Below are positions 23,802 through 33,703 of a DNA stretch of 64,000 bases, piece by piece. The stretch's first letter is position 1. Each line of letters opens with the position of its first letter. The DNA lies in NCBI RefSeq assembly GCF_021155775.2, contig NC_060236.1, positions 4,145,001 through 4,209,000 of the forward strand, given 5' to 3'. A model generated the notes under the pieces. The model made no database searches, had not been told where the DNA came from, and worked only from the letters and a program-made list of their open reading frames with translations. This stretch comes from Neodiprion pinetum. Taxonomy: Eukaryota > Arthropoda > Insecta > Hymenoptera > Diprionidae. The position numbers and the translations under genes were made by a program.

Positions 23802-26618
23802 TCACGTGCTGAAAAAAGGGATTACATTGGTCAATGAGGCTTGACACATCTGTGATAAGATTTCAAAGCAAGTTGTCATCTTTTCCATACAAACCTTTTC
23901 TGGGCACGGTATTTCAGAATTGGACTTTTTCATTCCATTTTCAGTATCGAGAACCTGACTTGTCTTTGTATTTAGGCCAACAAAATTTAATAGTTCTGGT
24001 AATTTTTCAGGATATTCACTATGGCCTGCCACTATACAGCTCAAGTCTACATTTATTACTTTCTTGCAATTGATAGGAAACAATCCTGCCACCCCAGAAT
24101 TCATGGATAACGTGCGATATAAAAACCGCAACAGCCAGTCACTACTACAAAATGGAAAAAAAAATCATTGAATTTTCAACGAGCACTTTGACTACATTTT
24201 TATCGGATATGAATCCATTATTCAAATATACAAATAAATTTTAACAGTACAATACCTGCAATATCCATTAACAAATCTGCCTGCTACTACTGTAGAACAT
24301 TTTTCCCATTCCGTTTTATTATTTGTAACTGGTGCTCCGAGTAATATCGCATCCTGTACGATTCCTTTACCACCACCAATTTCAGCCATTTCTCTCAAAC
24401 AGTAATATATGACTCGAGCCCCCAAACTGAAGCCGACTAGTGTGACTGGTCTCTTTCCATGCTGCCTAGTGAGCAGAACATAAGCTAATTGTTTACCGGC
24501 TTCTGAACTTCGCCGGCAACACACAGACCACGGATTATCTATCACAGACGCTATTGATAAAAGTGTAGCAGGCCAGGCCACAGCACTTATGAGACCTGAA
24601 AAGTGAGACGATGATCCAATTGCTGCAACCTGTACATTTCTTTTTTTTACAGTACTCACTAGAGAGAATTGTGTATTTTAAAGCTTCTTGGGTGGCCACA
24701 GAAACAGCCATGCTCAGTATGTACTCAAATGCTTGACCCATTTCAATTAAATACTTTGTTTCGTATCTAAGAGCATACTGCTCCCTAGACACAGAGAGAG
24801 ATTGCCAAGGCCTGACAACATTATCGACTTTATCGTCGTTCAGCCAACCAGTAATAGCAATGACAATGTGAAGTTGTTGATCCACAGTTCCATAACCGGA
24901 CAGAGTTAGGGGCTCGAATTCAAACTCCTCAATTTCCCCAACTCGTTTCTTCATTTTATATCCTGTGTGATAATCAAATCATTAAAACATTGACAACCTC
25001 TACAAACAATCATTAAAAACAGTTCAGTGTCAAACCTGTCAGTCCAGCTCCAGCCACTCCAAACAAGGAACCTATAATCGCAATACCAGCCGTACTGCCC
25101 AGTGCAGCTGCACTCGCACTTCCAAGTATTGTGCCTACTCCAACACCGATAAATGGTGCGGCTAAACCTCCGGTTAAACCTAACAATGTTCCACCTCCTA
25201 TTGTGGCTAAGCCAATCGCTGCGTATCTCTTGATTCTACGTATTTTATCACGTCGTTCAGTCTCATGTTGCTCTGCCCTGTATTGAATATCATAAATAAT
25301 TATGAGACCCAATTTTATATGATAAGGATTACTATCGCAGAGGCAAAAAGTGTGTAAAAGAAAACAAAAAGTACATTAAGCAATGATTCAAAATATTATG
25401 TACATACTCTGTTTGTTCGCTTTGACTCTCATTCAACAATCTGACCAGGGAATGCTCATAGAATTCAATTAATTCAAATGGGACATTTAATAGTTCGGAT
25501 ACTCGTCTGATAAGTACTCTTTGTCTAGAATCATATTCACCTGGATTGAAAAAGTACATCAAATGAATCCATTGATATTGTATTTTGTGAAATCATCTAC
25601 TACTAACTACACACATATAAATATATATATGTATATCAGTGCTTGTAATATTTTTAAGATTATTACCTGACACAATCCCTGAAGAAAATGTAAGAATACA
25701 AAAAAGTGATATGAAATATCGGTTTTCATAAACTGGTCGCATCAGAATGGTAGAAAAAATTTTATCATATTGTAAAAATGTTAAAATTTATGATGAAAGT
25801 GAACATAATGAGTGTAAATGATACCTACAATTTTACAATATCTGTGTGAATCGGTTTTTATTTTGCCTTCTCGCAAGATATGATTGAGCAACTCTATGCA
25901 TGTGAAACACAGATTCAAAATTCATCTCGTCTGTACCCAAAACCCCTGCCAATTTTTCTCCTGGTAAGAATATTGTTAGGAACTTGTGTACAATTGATTA
26001 CTCTGCTGTTAATTGTTCCATTTACTAAATGTATGGATGAAAGATTTTAGTTTGTGGTATATTACTTTTCAATCTTTTATAAATGGGTAACTGAATACGT
26101 AATGGCTGATGTATGAATATCGCATTGAAAAGTAAAAATTTATTCACCATTACGCACAGCCAGTAATACCAAATCCTGTACAACTAAAATTGTTTTGCCT
26201 TTTAAATTGGGTTCTTCCATAAGCAAAGCAATATAAGGCTCTTGGGACTGCTCGCTTTTTCCCTCGCTAAGATACATCATTACAGGTTCGTTTTTTTCAT
26301 TCATTTTCAAATGCTGACAGATCATTTTCATACATAAATTATTGTAGGCATGATCGCTGGGATCTGAGAACAACTCCGCCAAAGTCAGCGCACATATAGC
26401 TCCATATGCGTATAATCCAGCTTCTGATATGTCCAATTCTTTTATACCTGTAATATAAATCATTGTTAATTACATCTATGCTATTTTATAAGAAAGGATT
26501 AATTTTCATTGATCAACCAGTGTACAAGTATATATTATGAGTCGAAAAACTTACCTTTCTTTTCAGCCGACGTCTGTTGCTTCAATTTTGAATCCGGACA
26601 GCTGTCTTTAGATGACAT
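23802..26618 (-). CDS. Tmco4: Transmembrane and coiled-coil domain protein 4 (DUF726 hydrolase-like)
   Basis: Seven exons: 26618-26555, 26447-26148, 25540-25408, 25277-25036, 24962-24660, 24595-24256, 24144-23802; phases join to 574 aa. The order matches the TMCO4 family: a helical N-terminal half (LVLLAVRNGEYDSRQRVL), a basic segment, and Gly/Ala-rich membrane segments (AAIGLATIGGGTLLGLTGG, then GSASAAALGSTAGIAIIG). The alpha/beta-hydrolase-like part follows: LHIVIAITGWL, SREQYALRYETKYLIEMG, VIDNPWSVC. The nucleophile-elbow motif GFSLGAR then precedes YYCLREM and ILLGAPV. Function is poorly known; a membrane-associated lipase-like role is inferred. The stop (TGA at 23802) overlaps a potential GTGAGT donor, so a further small exon is possible. 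The last exon begins at a TAGTAG double acceptor. Its 5' end is 532 nt from the divergent BRK1 gene. Confidence 0.92.
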
Positions 26619-27150
26619 TTTATCAACTGTGTATCAGACGTCGTGCGTTATTAAAAAATTTTATAGATATCGTTTACAAATTGTGCACACGATTCACCAT
26701 CGACGCTCTTAATCAGTAGACACACAATATATCACGCTATTGACGGAAATGAAAATTCCACATTTGCCGCAATCCAGCAACAGCGTTGGGAAGTCTAACC
26801 TAACCTAGAAATACGCTCTCAGGGAAAAATAAAAATACTTGTGAAAATACTATTTGTCACATGAGCGTATATGTTTTATACAAATCACGGTACTGTATAA
26901 AATAATTGACGCCGGTATTTTCATTCGCTAATATCCGAAATCATGCAGTTTTTCCTCATTCATGTTTCAAATGTCACTTGTGACACTTGTGACACTTGTG
27001 ACGTACGTGAAATTATCAGCAGAAATTCATGCGCACTTTAGTCTTGCGCCGGTTTTACGAACCTACGATCGCACAAGGGATGGTCAGATTAGGTCCTGAC
27101 AGCAACAGTGAGTAAGACGCGATACTGAGGTTTGTATAAAGCCCTAAATA
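26619..27150. promoter_or_regulatory. Shared divergent promoter TMCO4/BRK1
   Basis: 532 nt between two divergent start codons. It contains three back-to-back copies of ACTTGTGAC around 26975-27002, running into ACGTACGTGA. The overlapping GTCAC/GTGAC words make the patch nearly palindromic. It is a good candidate for a bidirectional core promoter. Confidence 0.55.
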
Positions 27151-28047
27151 ATGGCTGCAATTCACCGAGAGGCAATACAGAAGCAAATCCAACAGGATTG
27201 GGCAAATCGCGAATACATCGAAGTTATAACTGGAAGTATTAAAAAAATCACCGACTTCCTTAATTCATTCGGTATGAATTAACTTTTCACTTTATCCTTA
27301 GGTTATGTTCACTTCATTCCGCTGCTCAGTGTTTATTACAGTTAATAAAAACTAAACACTCGTGTGTCAATTATCCAAGCCTAGATTAAGTATTATGATT
27401 TTCAGTCACACTTCAATATCTAATTATAAACATTTTTGCTCCTTCGGAGTTGTATCTTTTTCTCACGAAGGATCAATCATTGTCCAACTCATGATAGAAA
27501 TCATTTCTGAAGTTACCGAATGTAGAGAGTGAGGATATTTACAATCCGGAAGCTGCTTTATTCAACATCTTCATTGTTTACAGATATGTCATGCAGGTCA
27601 CGACTGGCTGTTTTAAATGAAAAACTAACAACATTAGAACGTCGCATAGAATACCTTGAAGCATGTGTAAGTTACAATTTATAGATGCTCGCTCAAAATC
27701 AGCTCAGTGTTATAAATGCTATTGAAAATTACATTAAAATTTTACCTCAGATAAAACCATCCAGTGAAAATATCTCAGGATAAGCTTCAAGAACAGCTTA
27801 GAATGATAATTTTTTTAATGTCAGAATTGAACTATCGACTGTTTTTTCGTATGTTAATCAAATACGAATGACTCATTAGACTTGTTACGGCATTGTAAGT
27901 GTGCTGAAAATTCCAATGAGTATTCTGAATGATGTACTAAATTCGAAAATGAGTTACTACCTACACACTTTTCAGAAAATTGTCGGACTACAATCTAACA
28001 GTCGTTTTTTGCCTTTTCAGGTAACTAAAGGAGAAACCTTGACATAA
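27151..28047 (+). CDS. BRK1: BRICK1/HSPC300, SCAR/WAVE complex subunit
   Basis: Three small exons, 27151-27271, 27584-27666 and 28021-28047, give 76 aa; the vertebrate protein is 75 aa. BRK1 is the smallest subunit of the WAVE regulatory complex, which relays Rac signals to Arp2/3-driven actin assembly in the cytoplasm. The sequence is nearly the textbook one: IQQDWANREYIEVITGSIKK, then DMSCRSRLAVLNEKL with TLERRIEYLEA, ending VTKGETLT. The exons are too short to stand out as open frames. An AATAAA follows at about 28151. A GAC/CG-rich 5' region is shared with divergent TMCO4. Confidence 0.96.
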
Positions 28048-28089
28048 CATGACATATATGTATATAAACGTATAATTTAAATTAAATAT

Positions 28090-28112
28090 CAATAATAATA
28101 ATAATAATAATT
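28090..28112. repeat. (AAT)n microsatellite
   Basis: Seven or so AAT repeats in the 3' UTR of BRK1, just after the stop codon region. Confidence 0.8.
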
Positions 28113-28296
28113 TACGCATAGAAACTTTCACCTCTTTAATATGTATGTACAATAAATAATGTAAACTATTTGAACCGAATAACTGTATTTATACGTTTTT
28201 TTATATACATCCTCTCATGCGACAATAGCAAATGCATGATGACGTACAACCATATTAAGGTAACACTATTTTTGGAAAATGTGCTTGATTTTTTAA

Positions 28297-29376
28297 TCAA
28301 GCCCCAGTCGTCCAACCTTTCTCTCCAACAGGAAACAAACTGGAGTCATGATGAGGACTTCTGTGATTTCCGTAAATTCGCTGTACGTTATTAAGATCAC
28401 CCATAACGTATCCTTTAGTGAATCCATCTTTTCTAACGCAACAAAATGCCCCGGTCATTACAGCAAGGGGCCATATAAAGATAGGAGCCTTAAACATGTA
28501 ACCCAAGAGACTTCCGGCTGCCATACCTTTGACATAGGATAGATGAGTTGCGTGGGATGTAAGAAAAGTGCAATTTTATAAAATTTTCTATTTCATGACG
28601 AAAGACATGTAATGCGATTTTATAATAATTGGTCAAGGAAGCTTTATAATACAGTGAGATTTTGCTTATAATAGTATTGTAAACATTTACTTTTTCTGTA
28701 CAACTTTCCACATAAAGAGGTGGCGTACAAACTGTGATATTATACGTTTTCTACTTACCTCCTATCAAGCTATTGATGGGGTCATCTTTGTTTCGAAGAC
28801 TTGTAGCGGCATAGGTTATCGCCGTATAAGTTGTAAACGCAGATACAATAGGTATGTTGATGTACGCAGCTCGATTAAGTCCTTCCAGGATAGTTTTCGG
28901 GTTCGAGTACATGCGTAAATCAATTGTAGTTATGAATGCTCCTATACCGAGACTCCATTTCCCCGATACCCACAATTTCTTCCAAATATCCTGACCATCC
29001 GGGGTATCATAGTACTGGTACTATATGTGAGAAATGTAAACAGGCGTGAGGTAAAGTCGTACAATTTGATACATCTGACTAACGACAGAGTTCCGACTGT
29101 AATTACATATGGTTGAATGATGGAATTGTTGTGAAATCGGTAGTAAAGAGAGTAGGTGAATAAACAGGGTGAGAAGAAATGAATGGACTTTCATTTTAAA
29201 CGTGAATCATGGTAGTTAACAACAATACAACGTGCAAACTGAGGAAAGAATAACCTATAAATTAAAATTGATCGTCTTACTGCACGTTTGCCACGTCGAG
29301 CGGCGATATTGCTGAACGTAATCGGAGCATAGATATACTCCAGTATAGTCATTTCCCTAACATCTTTTGTAGGCAT
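28297..29376 (-). CDS. NDUFA11: NADH dehydrogenase 1 alpha subcomplex subunit 11-like (B14.7)
   Basis: Exons: 29376-29281, 29020-28759, 28526-28297; phases join to 195 aa. The accessory complex I subunit belongs to the Tim17 family and sits in the mitochondrial inner membrane. The conserved core starts YYDTPDGQDIWKK and continues through four hydrophobic segments (SLGIGAFITTIDL; AAYINIPIVSAFTTYTAITY; AAGSLLGYMFKAPIFIWPLA; AVMTGAFCC), with KDDPINSLIGG between the second and third. The first exon adds 32 residues ending ARRGKRA before the core. I do not recognise this extension, so the start is less certain than the rest; it was chosen because the donor and phase fit and the sequence just upstream of the second exon is closed by a stop. 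The acceptor has a second AG six bases later. It converges on BRK1 with 249 nt between stops. Confidence 0.85.
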
Positions 29377-31129
29377 GATGACTGATGATTCCCGTCAGTT
29401 TCACCGTTTATAAAAAGCTGATAGGCTACCAGCTGATCGTCGGATGTGGACGAGGTTACGTAAACTGTAGAAACAAGCGTAGAATATATTCAGTAAATAT
29501 GCATGACTGAAGGAATTATAGCTCAAAAGTAAGCGTGCAAATTTAATATCAGATGAATTGTTACAAGGTTTTGAACGATGAGGATCAAGTTCGCGATTGC
29601 TAGGTTAAATTCATAGGGGAAAGAAATGATATTTTCCGTCAAACTAGCCAATTCTATGCAATTAGTTTGAACCTATAACAACGATCCATTCAACCGTTTT
29701 CCACTTTATTAATATCAACAGCATAAATCACTTTCCTTAAATATATAATATATATTTAAAAAAATTACATAAATATGCGACGATCCGGGCTCAACTTTCG
29801 GAGGAGCCATGAGAAAATGGTTGCATGACGAACGAGGCTAGAAACAGCCAATCACGGTGTAAGTTTTTGGGACACGTGACCTGCGCGTGCGCCTTACGCT
29901 GATTTGAGATAAGTTTAAAATTCATTTCTATGTCAGCAAATACGTAGATTTTATATTTCATACATTTCAGCATGCATTCGAAGTATTTGATAAACTCCGT
30001 TGCGTGCAAAGAAAGCCTGTGAATTTTTCGACATTTTTGATTACCATTGAGCGAGACAAATTTGAACAATTACGATTCGATCGTGACTTTTTGAATAATG
30101 ATACCGCGAAGAACGAAATCTTCTATATTTTCGGATATATGTATTCTGCCATTTCAAAATGTTTACCAAATTTTTTCAGCACACAAACATGTAACCATTT
30201 CGCAATCAGTCAGACATGGCAGATAAACAATCTTTTTCAAGTCGCAGAGTTATAAAACGTTTTCAACGATTTGACGTAATTCACTGTCGAGAAAATTATA
30301 GTAGATTTAAGTTTTAACAATTCATAACGACGAGTGAACAATCGAGAATTTAGTAATTACATCATTTATTTGATCCGAGTTGATTGGCTTTATTTACCTC
30401 AAGAGCGAATCTATCTGACACACGAGGAAATTATTATGCATCTGATGTTACATTCCCGTACTTAAAAATTAATGAGCAATCCTAGAAATATTAATTTGTA
30501 AATGAAAGTATGACTGGAGATTTCACTAACATTGATTGTTAGTACTGCAACGTAAATTTAACACCTCCCCCTCAATATTAACTGAAACATGGACAGCCCA
30601 CTCAGTATCTGCCATTATCTTTATTACATTACACATTTGTGGCTGATATAGGTATTATGCAATCATGCGGAGAATATGTCAATCCTGCTCCTCGTGCATT
30701 TCAATTATTCAAGTTATAAATTGGTCTCAGCAAGAAGTTATAAATCTGATAATTTTTAGACGAGACAATTTTTCTTTTTTCTTTTTCTTTCATTATAACA
30801 AATAAATCATGGTAACATTCATTCTTCTACCTCTGTATCATCATTATATAAGTAATGAAATTTGTATTATTCAAAATATATTAAGCGAATGGAATACATA
30901 TGAAAAGTAAAATAACATCAGATTGAACTTTCAATAATTTCTAACGATCTATAAACTGTCAACCAAGTAATAATTGTATCGTTATAAAAAGAATATTATA
31001 ATGAAATAGAAAAAAAATTGTTTCCTAGGCTGCATTTCTGCATTTCATATTTGAGTCCACAATTTTAGTAATCGTAGATATATTTGTAGACGAAATTAGA
31101 TGGCAGGAAATCCCCAACTGAAAGATGTT
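29377..31129. other. Intergenic, no gene recognised
   Basis: AT-rich DNA upstream of the NDUFA11-like gene and downstream of the GNAT gene. Two short open frames around 29.8-30.3 kb lack splice signals and sequence character. Confidence 0.45.
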
Positions 31130-32665
31130 TCAATTGACGCTTGGGGAACATTTTTTTGTTGATACCCATATCGACGAGTGAGTTGGTTTCCAATTGAGAG
31201 AAGTGAACATATTTTCCGAAGGTGAGTTACCAGTAACCACAGATAGAATGGGCGATATTCCTTGGTTTCCCAGTTGTTTAGCCAAGGCATTAATCACTAC
31301 TTTAGCGTAGCCTCTTCTTCTATAACGGTCTAGGGTCTGTACCGTCCCCAGACCATGCCAATCGGAATGCAAAGCCCACGAAACCAAAATATCACCTTCT
31401 TTTAAAAACAGTCCGACACTTTTATTTAGCGTTACCATTGGCTCGAGGAATTTGATCGAATTTTCTGGATTTTCTTTATCTCTGTGTGGCCACACAGCGT
31501 TCATCAGAGGAAGATGAGATGTATCCAGATCTGCTAAGTGACATTCCTCTGGCACCCTGTTGATTTCAAACAAAATGAAAGAATAATTGTTAAATATTAT
31601 TTTCTTATAAATAGTATAGGAATAATTTATGCCCAATCCCTTGCTTTGTAGAGAAGAAAAAGAGAAGCTTGATGCGTTTGCATACTTTATTTCCACATTT
31701 GCACAATCCTCGGCAGACTTTATACGAAAACAGCCTGGTACTTCTAATTCTATTTCGATTCCTTCATTAGTACGAAGTGTAGCTAATGCAGAAAATAGAA
31801 TAGGCTGGATATATTCGTGAACACCACTAAATGTAACTGCCTTGCTGTAGTTGAAACGTTTCGTCTTTACTAATGCCTCGTACAATCTTTTCCCAGAAAG
31901 CTCTTTTGTAAAGATGACCACGCTGCTCATTGCATACTGCAAAGAAATTATGACGTACATTTGATTTATAATAAAGATTGTCTTTTCAATTGTCAGAGAT
32001 TTCAAATTGACTGGAATGCAAATGAAGAATTATTATTATTATCATTATTAAGTATCAGTTGTAAGCTAAAACCTGGTGAGTTTATCTCCATCCTACTGGG
32101 GCCAGGTGCTGTTGGGGGCGTATAGTTGGTTCTTAAAATTGTTGACCAAGTCCAATCTACCATCCGGTATTAGATACTTTAGAATTATAGACTAGACGAT
32201 AAAATTATGATGATTGTAATCTCAAAGACAGAAAATCAAACTTACGCTTGATATTCCAACAAAAGTCGCATCTTCATTGTACTTTCCATTGGGAGAGTAG
32301 ATTTCTAGCGGGAAGTCTGGATTCAGCTTCCTCCATTTTGTAGCATTTTGAATCCAATAATAGTACTGAAATTTTTTATTTATTTTTACACAAAAGATCT
32401 CTCACAAGAGCGAAATAAAAAACAATGAGGTGAAAGATCATGTAACCAGAACAGTTCTACGATTTTTGCTTTGGTTCACAAAATATTGATACATAACCAA
32501 TTAGAACCATGCGTGTGAAACGAAAAATATACAAACCACTGTGGAATTAAAACTCACCATTGAATAAGTGGGCCAATTGGATTTTAAAAGACTTTGAAGT
32601 GACGGCCATTCTTCTAAGGGAACTGGTTGCAATACATCAGAACTGAGATCTACTGTTGGCGGCAT
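31130..32665 (-). CDS. Glycine N-acyltransferase-like GNAT protein
   Basis: Exons: 32665-32558, 32365-32246, 31936-31130; all phase 0, 344 aa. The N-terminus (LQPVPLEEWPSLQSLLKSNW) and second exon (YYYWIQNATKW) fit insect proteins related to vertebrate GLYAT. The C-terminal half is a GNAT fold: MNAVWPHRDKENPENSIKFL, VGLFLKEGDILVSWALH, and the acetyl-CoA loop RYRRRGYAKV. It should transfer an acyl group from acyl-CoA to a small amine or amino acid; the substrate is unknown. The ATG at 32665 was preferred to 32749 because family members start just before the LxPVPxxEW motif. An AT-rich in-frame stretch of about 30 codons (31563-31650) has no counterpart in the relatives I recall and may be an unrecognised intron; a donor near 31693 would also splice in frame. 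Confidence 0.8.
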
Positions 32666-33703
32666 GATTTGTAATAATGAACGCTCAATTGCCCCAGTTT
32701 TGTACTGCACCGTACTCCTTATTGCATCATCAAGGCCACTGTACAGCATACACTTTATTTGCTACTGACAAGATATCAAATGATGGGAACTTAAACGGGA
32801 TAATTGTTGTATGGATGCTGTGTGTATGTGTGAGCGCGTATGTATGAATCGAAAAAAAAGATTTGGCGCGCTCATTATCAAGCGTGCGCGTTGATTTATA
32901 ATTCGCATATTGCAATAAATATTATTACCGCGTAATTCAAATAACGAAAATGGAGAATCTATAACAAAATGCTGAATCCAAAACAAACTATAGCGAATTT
33001 TTAAACTCACCATTGCATGGGTAGGTAAGTCAGATTTTAAATATCACTGATTTTATAGCTATATCTGTTATTATGGAATTAGTTTGAAGGAAATAACAGT
33101 CTTTAGTCAAAGTTGAATGCAAAGTAAAGAGCTTTTACTCTGTATTGTCAGTAAATCACTTTAGGAAATTACATCCACGTGGATTAAAATTGCATCTAAT
33201 TTGTTGTATAAGATAATACTACTACTCATACTTTATTATTTGCATTACTTTTATCGTGCACAATTCCAATAGGGTGTGCGTTTTTACGCTTCATTCCGCA
33301 CCACATTAGATTTTGATAAGTATCAAAGCTGGTTTCCAGTAAAATTACCGCATTACACTGTATAATATGCACATTTTTTCACTAATTGATTGCAGTGTCG
33401 TACTAGAAAACACAAACAAATTAATCATCTGTTGCTCTATTTGCTGCTGACACCATTTTTGTACTTTTTTACAGTACGTTATACGCTACCTTATAATATT
33501 CTGTATATATTATCTTTAATTTTCGTTCTTGTCATCAATGTACGATAAAAAAATTTAATATTTACATTACGATGAACAGTATTGATATCTATAATATACA
33601 AAAATGTTAGATGCACTGATAAAAATACCTAGCTACGGCGATTGTTAAAAAAAAATTGATTCTTCGAAACTTTAAAATTATTTTCAATCAAGTATCGTTC
33701 ACT
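32666..33703. other. 5' region of the GNAT gene with an exon relic
   Basis: Between the GNAT start and the NuMA stop. It contains the decayed exon copy at 33011-33050 and a short run of alternating CA/TG at about 32815-32840. Nothing else was recognised. Confidence 0.5.
33011..33050 (-). pseudogene. Decayed copy of the GNAT gene's first exon
   Basis: On the minus strand this reads Q-stop-Y-L-K-S-D-L-P-T-H-A-M followed by a GTGAG donor. The real exon end at 32558 reads Q-S-L-L-K-S-N-W-P-T-Y-S-M followed by GTGAGT. The match extends through the splice site. The in-frame TGA and the lack of a recognisable upstream part suggest a remnant of a tandem duplication. Confidence 0.6.
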
